Shown: positions 34,938 to 44,678, numbered from the stretch's first letter. The stretch: 64,000 nucleotides of DNA from Clostridiales bacterium (GCA_022009995.1 CP091734.1:1178001-1242000), one strand, 5' to 3'. Notes: generated by a model from the letters alone, not told the origin. Made by a program: numbers and translations.

Positions 34938-35815
34938 ATGAAAAAAGTAATTACTACGATTGTTTCCGTAATGCTTGTGTCTCTGTTGCTTGTCGGCGCG
35001 GTGTTTTGTTTCACCGGTTGCCAGAACAAGAAAGACGACAGCAAACTGTACGTCGGTATGGAATGCGGATATGCTCCCTTTAACTATACCCAGACGGACG
35101 CATCCAACGGCGCGGTCAAAATCTCAAACGCGGACGGCTATGCAAACGGCTATGACGTAATGATTGCGAAAAAAATCGCAGAAGCCCTTGGAAAAGAACT
35201 TGTTATCGTAAAATATAAATTCGAGGCGCTTATCCCCGCTGTCAACGCAAAATCGCTGGATATGATCATTGCGGGTATGAGCCCCACCGCCGAAAGAAAA
35301 GAAGCCATTGATTTCTCCGACGCATACTACACAAGCCAACTTGTCATCGTCGTAAGAAAGGACGGGGCATTTGCAAAAGCCACGAAACTTGCCGACTTTA
35401 ACGGCGCAAAGATCGCGGCGCAAATCGGTACTTTCCACAACGACGCATTGCAAGCGCAGGCAAGTGAATACGGCATTTTGCCGCAAACCCCGATGGATAC
35501 GTTTCCCGCGCTTATCAACGCTCTTAAACCAAGGCTATCGACGGTTACGTTGCGGAAGAGCCCGGTGCAAAAGCGGACTGCGCGGCAAACGAAGAGCTTA
35601 CCTATATCTCTCTTAAAAACAACGTTACCGGTTTTTCGGCATCTCCCGAAGACGTGCAAATCGCAATCGGTTTGATTAAAAACAGCAGTATCAAAGATCA
35701 AATCAACGCCGCACTTAAAAAAATCTCGGCGGAAGAACGCGTCAAAATGATGGGCGACGCAACCTTCTTTGCAACCGGTAAAACCGTTCTCCCCGATCCC
35801 GTACCCGAGGAATAA
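34938..35815 (+). CDS. Amino-acid (probably lysine) ABC transporter substrate-binding lipoprotein (one frameshift)
   Basis: About 292 residues. Signal peptide with lipobox FTGC. SBP_bac_3 features: LYVGMECGYAPFNYTQ, GYDVMIAKKIAEALGKELVIV, SLDMIIAGMSPTAERKEAIDFSDAYY and GAKIAAQIGTFHNDALQAQ. Near 35528 the frame breaks; restoring one A gives LKTKAIDGYVAEEPGAKADC and a complete second lobe ending at 35815. It captures the amino acid outside the membrane for the permease and ATPase that follow. Lysine is inferred from the riboswitch. Confidence 0.85.
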
Positions 35816-35836
35816 TACTGTAATTAAGGAAGAAAA

Positions 35837-36622
35837 ATGAACATTTTTCAAAAAATGGCTGATATATTTGCCAAATATCACCAGATGATATTCAAGGGCA
35901 TCGGTTACACGATGCTCGTATCGATAATCGGTACGATAATCGGTCTTGTCATCGGTTTGCTTATCGGCGTATTCCGCACGATGCCCACGCCGAAAAACAA
36001 GTTTCTGAGAGTTCTGAAAAAAGCTGCCGACTGGATACTTTCGGCTTACGTCGAAATATTCCGCGGCACGCCGATGATGGTGCAGGCGATGGTAATTTTC
36101 TGGGGCTTTGCGCTTATCAACAACGGCGTCACGCTGAACGTAGTCTTTGCCGGCTTGTTTATCGTTTCGATTAACACCGGCGCGTACATGGCGGAAATCG
36201 TCAGGGGCGGTATCATTTCCGTTTCCAAAGGACAGTTCGAGGGCGCGCACGCAATCGGTATGACGCACGCGCAAACGATGTTTTACGTCGTTATCCCGCA
36301 GGTTTTAAGGAATATTCTTCCGTCCGTCGCGAACGAGTTCGTCATCAATATCAAAGATACGTCGGTGCTTAACGTTATCGGTTTTACCGAACTGTACTTT
36401 GTGGCGTACACGATAAACTCCATAAACTACCAGACTTTCGCAACGTATTTGCTTGTCGCGATAATCTACTTTGTGCTGACTTTCACTATAACACGCATTC
36501 TGCGCCTTATCGAAAAGAAAATGGACGGCAAAAAGAACTATACGGTGCAGGGCTCGCAAAATATGGACGCGGACTCTATCTTGCGTGAGCAGACCGCCAC
36601 CGGAGGTAACGGCAATGACTGA
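35837..36622 (+). CDS. Amino-acid ABC transporter permease
   Basis: 261 residues. HisM/GlnP-type permease with about five hydrophobic helices (IGYTMLVSIIGTIIGLVIGLLIG, IFRGTPMMVQAMVIFWGFALI, and others). The EAA loop is QFEGAHAIGMTHAQTMFYVVIPQVLRNILP. The C-terminal tail (DADSILREQTA) is hydrophilic. It overlaps the ATPase gene by 8 bases and follows the binding protein by 21, one operon under the lysine riboswitch. Confidence 0.9.
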   Translation: MNIFQKMADIFAKYHQMIFKGIGYTMLVSIIGTIIGLVIGLLIGVFRTMPTPKNKFLRVLKKAADWILSAYVEIFRGTPMMVQAMVIFWGFALINNGVTLNVVFAGLFIVSINTGAYMAEIVRGGIISVSKGQFEGAHAIGMTHAQTMFYVVIPQVLRNILPSVANEFVINIKDTSVLNVIGFTELYFVAYTINSINYQTFATYLLVAIIYFVLTFTITRILRLIEKKMDGKKNYTVQGSQNMDADSILREQTATGGNGND

Positions 36623-37425
36623 CGAAATCAGAAACGATAATTTGATAAACGAAACGGAATGCGAAACCCGCGCGGATAACGCCCAAAACGAGGTCGTCAT
36701 CGAAATCAGACACCTTGGAAAATCTTTTGGCGATCACGAAGTCCTGAAAGACATCGACTTCACCGTGCGCCGCGGCGACGTTACTTGCATAATCGGCGCG
36801 TCGGGCAGCGGCAAATCCACGCTTCTTCGCTGTATCAACCTTTTTGAATCTCCGTCTTCGGGCGAAATACTTTTGAACGGAGAGAACGTTGTCAACACCA
36901 AAAACCCTGCGGAATTCAGGAAAGGTGGGTATGGTTTTCCAGTCGTTCAACCTTTTCAAAAATATGAACGTACTGAAAAACTGCACGGTCGGCCCCAGAA
37001 AAGTCCTGAAACTTTCAAAGGAAGAATCCGAAGCAAGGGCAAGGAAGTATCTGAGACTTGTCGGTATGGAAGCGTACGTCGACGCGCGTCCCGGGCAGCT
37101 TTCGGGCGGGCAGAAACAGCGCGTCGCAATCGCAAGGGCGCTTGCAATGGAGCCCGAGGTGCTGCTCTTTGACGAGCCGACTTCCGCGCTCGATCCCGAG
37201 ATGGTGGGCGAGGTTTTGTCCGTCATGAAAACGCTTGCCGAAAGCGGGCTTACGATGGTTGTCGTCACGCACGAAATGGCTTTTGCAAGGGACGTTGCGA
37301 CCAACGTCGTGTTTATGGATCAGGGCGTCATCGTCGAAGAAGGCGCGCCGAAAGACATCTTCACAAACCCGAAAGAAGAGCGCACGAAAGAGTTTTTGTC
37401 CAGACTTCTTGGCGAGAACAAATAA
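36615..37425 (+). CDS. Amino-acid ABC transporter ATP-binding protein (one frameshift)
   Basis: About 270 residues; the ATG at 36615 follows GGAGG and overlaps the permease stop. An unusual acidic N-terminal extension of some 25 residues precedes the fold. Walker [15 protein letters not shown]-loop VFQSFNLF, signature [15 protein letters not shown], Walker [15 protein letters not shown], His switch [10 protein letters not shown]. The break near 36922 sits just before the Q loop; adding two A gives FRKKVGMVFQ. It drives import together with the two genes upstream. Confidence 0.87.
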
Positions 37426-37445
37426 TTTTTCAAAAAACGACGTCG

Positions 37446-37476
37446 GACGCCCGAGGAAAACCTTGGGCGTCTTTTT
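37446..37476 (+). terminator. Terminator of the amino-acid transporter operon
   Basis: 11-bp stem (37446-37456 with 37461-37471, one G-T pair), loop AAAA, then five T. Confidence 0.85.
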
Positions 37477-37625
37477 GTTGCGAAATTTGTCGAATATGAC
37501 AAAAGATGGGGTTCTTACAACCGGATTGTCGCATAAACTTGCGGTTTCATTATTTGAGCAAAAAACACGACACGCGTATAATTATATTTAAATAATAAAT
37601 CCTTAATAATAATTTCGATTTAGTC

Positions 37626-37655
37626 TTGACATTGTTTTTTGAAATAAGCTATAAT
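37626..37655 (+). promoter_or_regulatory. Promoter of the nucleoside transporter operon
   Basis: TTGACA (37626-37631), 18-base spacer, TATAAT (37650-37655). The 104-base leader contains an AAACGGT/ACCGTTT hairpin and an AGCAG/CTGCT hairpin before AAAAGGAG. Confidence 0.75.
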
Positions 37656-37759
37656 CAAATTGACAAACGGTTGAGGTTATTTTCTTTGACCGTTTCGCTA
37701 TGTATAAGGATGGTTAAGCAGACTAAACTGCTAAATTATAAACCAAAAAGGAGAAGAAT

Positions 37760-38932
37760 ATGAAGAAAAAAGTATTACTCGTAACGCTTCTTGTTGTGGC
37801 TATCGTTGCAAGTTGCCTCGCGTTCACCGCGTGCAACAAGGACAAAGATAAGGGCAACGGCGGTTCTACAAAAGTTGAAATGTCCGGTTACAACCCAGCA
37901 ACCGACGGCCCGATGAAAGTTGCGATGATTACCGACTACGGCGATATCACCGACCAATCCTTCAACCAGACCACTTACGAAGCAAGCAAGGCTTTCTGTG
38001 AAGCGAACAGCCTTACGTTCAAGTACTTTAAGCCCGCAGGCGACAGCACCGAAGCTCGTGTCGCGTCCGTTGAACAGGCAGTCCAGGAAGGCTTCAACGT
38101 CATCGTAATGCCCGGCTATGCATTCGGCGCAACCGTAGCAGAAGTTGCCGAAAAAAATGAAAAAGTTACGTTTGTAGCACTTGACGTTTCGCAAGGCGAC
38201 CTGGGAGCGGACTACACTATCCCCGGCAACGTAGCAACGTTTGTTTATCATGAAGAACTTTCCGGCTATATGGCAGGTTATGCTGCCGTTAAAGAAGGCT
38301 ATAAGAAACTCGGCTTCCTCGGCGGTATGGCTGTTCCTGCGGTTATCCGTTTCGGTTACGGTTTCGTACAAGGCGTGAACGCTGCTGCTGTTGAAATGAA
38401 CATTGCAAACGAGGTTTCTGTAAACTACGTATACGGTGGCAAATTCAATGGAACTCCCGAAATCACCGCGGCGATGGAAACTTGGTATAAAGGCGGAACA
38501 GAAGTCGTATTCGCATGCGGCGGCGGCATCTTTACTTCTGCTTGCGAAGCGGCTGCAAAAGTCAATGGTAAAGTCATCGGCGTTGACAGCGACCAAAGTC
38601 ACGTAATCAACAAGGATTATCCCGGTATGTGCATTACTTCCGCTATGAAAGGTCTTGCTCCTACCGTTAACACGGTTCTTCAAGCAATCAAAGACGGCAA
38701 TTGGAAAAACTACTATGGCACAGTTTCCAACCTGGGTATGGTATCGGGTACCGACGCTTCTTTGAACTACGTACAACTCCCGATGGACACCTGGTCGATG
38801 ACAAACTTTACAATCGATGATTATAAAGACCTTGTTCGCAGAATCGAGGCAGGCATTTACAATATCTCTACCGATACTGCAAACATGCCCGCAACAAAGA
38901 TTACCGTAACCACGCAGGCTAACATTCACTAA
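37760..38932 (+). CDS. BMP-family nucleoside-binding lipoprotein
   Basis: 390 residues, intact. Signal peptide with lipobox FTAC (Cys 25). The Bmp/PnrA fold shows in VAMITDYGDITDQSFNQTTYEA, FNVIVMPGYAFG, LGFLGGMAVPAVIRFGYGFVQG, EVVFACGGGIFTSACEAA and VIGVDSDQSHV. These proteins bind purine nucleosides outside the membrane and deliver them to a two-permease ABC importer, which follows directly (nupNOPQ-type arrangement of Bacillus). Codon use is more varied and closer to highly expressed genes than its neighbours'. Confidence 0.9.
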   Translation: MKKKVLLVTLLVVAIVASCLAFTACNKDKDKGNGGSTKVEMSGYNPATDGPMKVAMITDYGDITDQSFNQTTYEASKAFCEANSLTFKYFKPAGDSTEARVASVEQAVQEGFNVIVMPGYAFGATVAEVAEKNEKVTFVALDVSQGDLGADYTIPGNVATFVYHEELSGYMAGYAAVKEGYKKLGFLGGMAVPAVIRFGYGFVQGVNAAAVEMNIANEVSVNYVYGGKFNGTPEITAAMETWYKGGTEVVFACGGGIFTSACEAAAKVNGKVIGVDSDQSHVINKDYPGMCITSAMKGLAPTVNTVLQAIKDGNWKNYYGTVSNLGMVSGTDASLNYVQLPMDTWSMTNFTIDDYKDLVRRIEAGIYNISTDTANMPATKITVTTQANIH

Positions 38933-38950
38933 TCGAAAACCAAAAAGAAA

Positions 38951-38974
38951 GGAAGGCTTTGCCTTCCTTTTTTT
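38951..38974 (+). terminator. Attenuating terminator after the binding-protein gene
   Basis: GGAAGGC (38951-38957) pairs with GCCTTCC (38961-38967), loop TTT, then seven T. It would leave more binding protein than transporter core. Confidence 0.8.
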
Positions 38975-39064
38975 ATGCAGTGAAACATTAAATATATATA
39001 AATTTCTTGAAAAGACAGCCGATATATAGTATAATAAAAATATCAATTTTGAGGTTATATCGAT

Positions 39065-40923
39065 ATGGCAGAAAACTATGTAAAAAATGACGCATCCGAA
39101 GACTTCGTCATTGAGATGCGCCATATCACGAAAGAATTCCCCGGAATTATCGCAAACGACGATATTACGTTGCAACTTCGACGCGGGGAAATTCACGCCC
39201 TTCTCGGTGAAACGGCGCCGGAAAATCCACGCTAATGTCGGTGTTGTTCGGCTTGTATCAGCCCGAAAAAGGCGAAATTCTGAAAAACGGACAAGTCGTA
39301 AAAATCAGTAACCCCAACGACGCAACCGCGCTTGGCATAGGTATGGTGCATCAGCACTTCAAACTTGTGGAAGTGTTCAGCGTACTTGACAACATTATCC
39401 TTGGGGCGGAACCTAATAAGGCGGGCTTTCTGACGAAAAAAGAGGCGCGCGAAAAGGTTGTCGCGCTTTCCGAAAAGTACGGTCTTATGGTTGATCCCGA
39501 CGCGATTATCGAAGATATTACGGTCGGTATGCAACAGCGCGTCGAAATTTGAAAATGCTGTACCGCGACAACGAAATCCTGATTTTTGACGAGCCGACGG
39601 CAGTCCTTACCCCGCAGGAAATCGACGAACTTATGAAGATTATGAAAAACCTTGCGGCGGAAGGTAAGTCGATTTTGTTCATCACCCACAAGCTCAACGA
39701 AATTATGGCGGTTGCCGACCGTTGCAGCGTATTAAGAAAGGGCAAGTACATCGGCACCGTCGATATCAAGGACACGACGAAGGAAGAACTTTCCGAAATG
39801 ATGGTCGGTCGCCAGGTGAAGTTTGAGGTCGATAAGGACGAGGCGATCCCCGGCGACGTCGTTCTGGACGTCGATAAACTGTGCGTCGAAAGCAAGATTC
39901 ACAAAAAACTTGCCGTAAAGGACGTGAGTTTTCAGGTGCATGCGGGCGAAATCGTGTGTATCGCGGGCATTGACGGCAACGGTCAGACCGAACTTGTTTA
40001 CGGCATAACGGGGCTTGAAAAACTGGCGCCCAACGTCAAAGAAGAGGTCGAAGAACACGTAGAAAAACCCGTATGGCAAACTGAAAGAAGTCGAAAAGCA
40101 GGAACGCGCGAAATTGTTTTTCACGCAGTGCGGGGAACAGCTGAAATTCTTCTTTGTCGAACTTGGCAAAAAAATCTGGAAAAAACTGAAAAAATTCGGC
40201 GAAACGGTTGCGGCAAAAGCCGTTGCTCTTTGGAACAAACTCGTTTTGCTGTTCAATAAAAACAAGGCGCAGGAACTTGACCCGAACGCCGACGTGAAGG
40301 GAAGAATCACCCTTTGCGGACAGGACATCACGAAAGCACCGATAAGAAAGCGCAGCAAAACTGGAATGAGTCATATCCCCGAAGACAGGCATAAATACGG
40401 GCTTGTCCTGGATTATACGCTGGAACAAAATATGGTGCTTCAACGATACTGGCAAAAAGAGTTTGAAAAAGCCGGTTTCATAAAAAAGAAGACGGTCAGG
40501 AAGTATTCCGACAAACTTATCGAACAGTACGACGTCAGAAGCGGACAAGGCTCCGTAACAATGGTCAGAAGCATGTCGGGCGGCAACCAGCAAAAGGCAA
40601 TCGTCGCGCGCGAGCTCGACCGCGAGCATAAACTTCTGATTGCCGTACAGCCCACACGCGGACTTGACGTCGGCGCAATCGAATATATTCACTCGCAAAT
40701 CGTGAAAGACCGCGACGCGGGGGCGGGCGTACTGCTTGTATCGCTGGAACTCGACGAAGTTATGAATCTGAGCGACCGAATCCTTGTAATGTACGAGGGC
40801 GAAATCGTGGGCGAACTCGATCCGAAGAAAACCACGGTGCAGGAACTCGGTTTGTATATGGCAGGCGCAAAGCGCGATAACTCTGAAACAACAAGGAGGA
40901 CGAACAATGAAAAACTTCGGTGA
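39065..40923 (+). CDS. Nucleoside ABC transporter ATP-binding protein with two ATPase domains and an insertion (three frameshifts)
   Basis: About 620 residues against roughly 510 usual. Domain 1: GENGAGKST (restored by one A near 39212), MVHQHFKLVEVFSV, VGMQQRVEIL (one T near 39548), LIFDEPTAVLTPQE. Domain 2: CIAGIDGNGQTEL, then MSHIPEDRHKYGLV, MSGGNQQKAIVAREL and AVQPTRGLDVGA, the degenerate site typical of this family. Between LEKLA and GRITLCGQDIT lies a Lys/Glu-rich, partly amphipathic insertion of about 90 residues (about 40030-40300) that relatives lack. A break near 40072 falls in the insertion. Followed by two permeases. Confidence 0.85.
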
Positions 40924-42268
40924 AAAAACAAAACGCTGGTTCAAGTCGTTATTCGTCCAGACCGACGGCAACGAGCCCAAAATGTTGACTTTTGTCAAAA
41001 AAGAAGGCACGCAGACGGTAATTTCGTCGATATTGTGCGCGCTTCTCGGGATATTCCTCGGATATCTCATTCTTGTTTGTATCAATGCCGAAAACGCCGG
41101 CAAGGCAATGGCAACGATACTCAAAAACTTTGGATATTATACCAGTCCCGAAAAGCAATTATATTATTTCGGCTCGACACTGGTGAAATCCGTGCCGCTT
41201 ATTATGTGCGGACTTTCGGTAATGTTTGCATATAAGGCGGGCTTGTTCAATATCGGCGTCGGCGGGCAGTACTGCATCGGCATTTGCTTTTCGCTTTATG
41301 CCGCGCTCGTGTGGCAACTTCCCTGGTACGCGTGCATAATCGTTGCCGCATTGATGGGCGCGCTTTGGGGTGCGCTTTCCGGTTTGTTCAAGGCGCTGTT
41401 CAACGTGAACGAAGTCATCGCCTGCATTATGACAAACTGGATAGGGCTGTATCTCACAAATATTATGCTGAGTAATCCGAAAGCAATGAACCCGACTTTG
41501 TCGGAAACGCACTCGTTGTTCAAAAACGCGCCGAATGCACTCATTCCGTCCGGCGGTCTGAGCGACGCCTTCAATAAAAACAAATACGTCACGATTGCGA
41601 TTATTTTCACGATAATTATTGCGATTATCGTCCTTATCGTAATGAACAAAACGACTTTCGGGTACGAACTGAAAGCAACGGGCAACAACAAATACGCGGC
41701 AAAATACGCGGGAATGAAAGATAAACGCAATATTATCCTTACAATGGCGATTTCGGGCGCGCTTGCGTCCCTCGGAGCGGCGTTTTTCTATCTCACGGGT
41801 ATCGAAAACTTCAAGACGGCAAGCTCCGTTCCCGCAATGGGCTTCAACGGCATCGCCGTTGCGTTCCTTGGCGGTCTTAACCCCATCGGCGTTGTGATTG
41901 CGGGATATTTCGTGCAGCATATCACGCTCGGCGGTTCAAAAATCGACACGACGTACTACAACCCGCAGGTTGCCGACCTTATGATCGCAATCATTATTTA
42001 TCTGTGTGCGTTCGTACTGTTCTTCAAACAATTTATGAAAAAATATCTGAATAAACTCACCGAAAAAATCGCCGGAAAAACAGGCGCACAGGCGGAAGTA
42101 GCGGCTGACTCAACCGTCACTGAAACGGCGTCCGACGCGTCCGACGGCGAAATAAACGATAATTCGGAAACCCCCGAAGAAGAGTTTAAGAAAGAGGTCG
42201 AAACGGAGGTCGAGGAAATGCCCCCGATTGTCGATGAAAAATCCGGAAAGGAGGTCGATGAGAAATGA
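40907..42268 (+). CDS. Nucleoside ABC transporter permease, first
   Basis: 453 residues. N-terminal cytoplasmic stretch, then about eight to ten hydrophobic helices (VISSILCALLGIFLGYLIL, LVKSVPLIMCGLSVMFAYKAG, YVTIAIIFTIIIAIIVLIVM). GLFNIGVGGQYCIGICFSLY and FNVNEVIACIMTNWIGLYL are typical of NupP/BmpB-type permeases. The last 70 residues are a strongly acidic soluble tail (ETPEEEFKKEVETEVEEMPP) not usual in the family. Start overlaps the ATPase gene end; stop overlaps the next permease start. Confidence 0.88.
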   Translation: MKNFGEKTKRWFKSLFVQTDGNEPKMLTFVKKEGTQTVISSILCALLGIFLGYLILVCINAENAGKAMATILKNFGYYTSPEKQLYYFGSTLVKSVPLIMCGLSVMFAYKAGLFNIGVGGQYCIGICFSLYAALVWQLPWYACIIVAALMGALWGALSGLFKALFNVNEVIACIMTNWIGLYLTNIMLSNPKAMNPTLSETHSLFKNAPNALIPSGGLSDAFNKNKYVTIAIIFTIIIAIIVLIVMNKTTFGYELKATGNNKYAAKYAGMKDKRNIILTMAISGALASLGAAFFYLTGIENFKTASSVPAMGFNGIAVAFLGGLNPIGVVIAGYFVQHITLGGSKIDTTYYNPQVADLMIAIIIYLCAFVLFFKQFMKKYLNKLTEKIAGKTGAQAEVAADSTVTETASDASDGEINDNSETPEEEFKKEVETEVEEMPPIVDEKSGKEVDEK

Positions 42269-43209
42269 CGTTACTTGTTCAATATACTTTGATTTATGCG
42301 GCAGTTTTGACCTTGGTTGCTCTCGGCGGCATGTTCTCGGAACGCTCGGGCGTTATCAATATCGGCCTTGAAGGTATTATGGTTTTCGGCGCGATGGGCG
42401 GCGCAATGACAATGGTTTTGTTGCCCGCAACCACACCTCCGGGACTTATCGTAATTCTGACTCTTATCGTCGCGGCGCTTGTCGGTATGGTTTCGTCGCT
42501 TCTTCTTGCGGTGGCGTGCATCAACTTCAAAGCCGACCAGACTCTTGCGGGCACTGCGCTGAATATGCTGGCGACGGCAACCGCAACGGTGCTTATCAAA
42601 GCGTTCAACACAAAGCGCAGCAACGGCTCCAACTTCTCGGCAATACTCGACTACATCGACGCAAGGCGCGGCTTTATCTTCAAAATCGGCAAACTCGAAC
42701 TCAGCTGGTTTATCGTGATTGCGATAATTCTTCTGATTGTCTCGTGGGTTGTGCTGTATAAAACCAAATTCGGTTTGCGACTTCGTTCATGCGGCGAGCA
42801 TCCGCAGGCGGCAGACAGCGTCGGTATCAACGTTTACAAAATGAGATACGCGGGCGTTATTATTTCGGGCGCGCTGGGCGGTCTTGGCGGTCTTATTTAT
42901 ATCGCCGCGGCAAACAGCACCTGGCACTTCGACGTCGGCGTTGCGGGCGCGGGCTTCCTTGCGCTTGCGGTTATGATTTTCGGTCAATGGAAACCGATAA
43001 GAATCGCGCTTGCCGCATTGTTGTTCGGTTTGTTCAGGGCGTTGTCGAACGTATATCTCGGCATCGATTGGCTTGCGAATATCGGCATCAGCGGCACGGT
43101 TTACAATATGTTGCCGTATATCGTCTCCCTTATCGTTCTGGCGTTCACGTCCAAAAAGTCGCGCGCGCCGAAAGCGGAGGGGATTCCGTACGACAAGGGT
43201 ATGCGCTAA
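42265..43209 (+). CDS. Nucleoside ABC transporter permease, second
   Basis: 314 residues with about eight hydrophobic helices. GGMFSERSGVINIGLEGIMVFGAMGGAM is the hallmark N-terminal segment of NupQ-type permeases; FKADQTLAGTALNMLA and LRSCGEHPQAADSVGINVYKMRY form the coupling region, and GAGFLALAVMIFGQWKPIRIALAALLFG follows. It pairs with the preceding permease (four-base overlap) to form the membrane channel. Intact frame. Confidence 0.9.
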   Translation: MTLLVQYTLIYAAVLTLVALGGMFSERSGVINIGLEGIMVFGAMGGAMTMVLLPATTPPGLIVILTLIVAALVGMVSSLLLAVACINFKADQTLAGTALNMLATATATVLIKAFNTKRSNGSNFSAILDYIDARRGFIFKIGKLELSWFIVIAIILLIVSWVVLYKTKFGLRLRSCGEHPQAADSVGINVYKMRYAGVIISGALGGLGGLIYIAAANSTWHFDVGVAGAGFLALAVMIFGQWKPIRIALAALLFGLFRALSNVYLGIDWLANIGISGTVYNMLPYIVSLIVLAFTSKKSRAPKAEGIPYDKGMR

Positions 43210-43212
43210 ACT

Positions 43213-43805
43213 ATGGCAAAATTATATTTCAAATTCGGGGCGATGGGCTGCTCGAAAACAGCCCAGGCCCTTATTACCAAATTCAACTATGAAGAGCGCG
43301 GCATGAAAGTGCTGCTTCTGAAACCGTCCGTGGACGTGCGCGACGGAGAGGAAATCGTCAAATCGCGAATCGGGCTTACCGCAAAAGCCGTCGTCGTGAA
43401 CGATAAGGAAGACCTTTACAAGGAGTATGAGGAAAAGTATCGCGACCGCGACGTCATCATCGTGGACGAGTGCCAGTTTCTGACGCCCGAACAGGTGGAC
43501 GAACTCGGACAAATCGTCATCGACTTCAACGTGCCGGTGCTGTGCTTCGGTCTTCGCACCGACTTCCTGACGCACTTGTTCCCGGGGAGTCGCAGACTTT
43601 TTGAAATTGCCGAGTCCATTACCGAGATTAAATCGGTGTGCAAATGCGGCGCGAGGCAACCGTCAACGCGCGCCTTGACGATGACGGCAACGTCGTGTAT
43701 TCGGGCGAACAGGTGTGTCTCGGCGGCAACGACAGGTACGTCGCGATGTGCAGAAAATGCTGGCTGAAAAAGAAAGCCGAACAGGAAAAAGCAAAAGAGT
43801 TATGA
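43213..43805 (+). CDS. tdk: Thymidine kinase (one frameshift)
   Basis: About 197 residues, type II TK1-like. KFGAMGCSKTAQALITKFNYEERG is the P-loop region (Ala-Met-Gly-Cys in place of the usual Ala-Met-Ser-Ser), VIIVDECQFLTPEQVDEL supplies the catalytic acid, FGLRTDFLTHLFPGSRRL binds substrate, and CKCG with CRKC binds zinc. The break near 43650 is repaired by one G (CGAEATVNARLDDDG), giving VVYSGEQVCLGGNDRYVAMCRKCW. It follows the importer and phosphorylates thymidine or deoxyuridine, trapping it. Confidence 0.88.
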
Positions 43806-44413
43806 ACAGTATCGTAATTGGTTTTACGGGCGGCACGGGCAGCGGCAAAACCACGCTCGCACAACGCCTGAACGAGGTTTTCAAAAACAACTCCGTCATA
43901 ATTAAGCAGGACAGTTATTACAAGGACTTTCCCGATAAAACGTTTGAGGAGCGCGTGCAGATAAATTACGACCACCCCGATTCGTTCGATATGGCACGGT
44001 TTACCGACGACGTAAGACGCCTTAAAGCGGGCGAAACCATCGAGTGTCCCGTATATAACTACGCCGAGTACAAGCGCGATAAGGACACCGTCACGGTGGA
44101 ACCAAAAAGAATAATTATTCTGGAAGGGCTGTTCCTTTTTGAAAACCCTGCGCTCAGCGATCTTATCGACATCAAAGTGTTTGTCGATACGGACGCCGAC
44201 GTAAGGATTTTAAGGCGCATTATCCGCGACGTCAAGGAAAGAGGCAGGAGTCTCGATTCCGTCGTTTTGCAGTACCTTACGACCGTCAAACCGATGCACG
44301 AAAGGTTTATCGAGCCGGAAAAGAAGCGCGCCGATATCATCGTGCCGGAAGGCGGATATAACGAGGTTGCTTTTGATATGATTGTGGACGCGATAAAGCA
44401 CAAGTTGAATTAA
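43802..44413 (+). CDS. udk: Uridine kinase
   Basis: 203 residues from the ATG at 43802, overlapping the tdk stop (ATGA). P-loop GFTGGTGSGKTTLAQRL, IIKQDSYYKDFPDKTFEERVQINYDHPDSFD, CPVYNYAEYKR, IIILEGLFLFENPAL and RRIIRDVKERGRSLDSV are all family motifs. Phosphorylates uridine and cytidine with ATP or GTP. End of the nucleoside uptake operon, followed by a strong terminator. Confidence 0.92.
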   Translation: MNSIVIGFTGGTGSGKTTLAQRLNEVFKNNSVIIKQDSYYKDFPDKTFEERVQINYDHPDSFDMARFTDDVRRLKAGETIECPVYNYAEYKRDKDTVTVEPKRIIILEGLFLFENPALSDLIDIKVFVDTDADVRILRRIIRDVKERGRSLDSVVLQYLTTVKPMHERFIEPEKKRADIIVPEGGYNEVAFDMIVDAIKHKLN

Positions 44414-44438
44414 AAAATGAAAGACAATAAACCGTTTA

Positions 44439-44475
44439 CGGCGCAGCGATAAATAATCGCTGCGCCGATGTTTTT
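44439..44475 (+). terminator. Terminator of the nucleoside transporter operon
   Basis: Perfect 12-bp stem (44439-44450 with 44456-44467), loop AAATA, then T5. It directly abuts the second copy of the structured repeat. Confidence 0.8.
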
Positions 44476-44476
44476 C

Positions 44477-44602
44477 GGCGCACACTGCGCTTTTGAAATC
44501 GCATTATCGGGGGCGATAATGCTCACTCTTTTGCTTGTGTGCGCCTTTTCCCCACGGGTACACAGTATCCCGCGGGGACCCCTGTTTATGCTTCGCAATG
44601 AC
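44477..44602. repeat. Dispersed structured element, copy 2
   Basis: Second copy of the element at 22745-22870. P1 GGCGCACAC (44477-44485) with GTGTGCGCC (44537-44545); P2 GCATTATCG (44501-44509) with CGATAATGC (44514-44522), loop GGGG; P3 CCCCACGGG with CCCGCGGGG (44550-44577). The third P2 pair is A-T here but G-C in copy 1, and the third P1 pair is C-G here but T-G there. A lone TCGCAATGAC recurs at 44642. Confidence 0.75.
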
Positions 44603-44678
44603 ATAAAGTACTTCGTACGGAATACTACAACGGGCAATGCCTCGCAATGACAGAGTGCGTTGCACGGAGCGCATAACA

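Noticed and set aside
37775..39196. 473-codon minus-strand frame over the BMP lipoprotein gene
   Set aside because: The plus strand has signal peptide, lipobox and family motifs; the minus frame has none and crosses a terminator.
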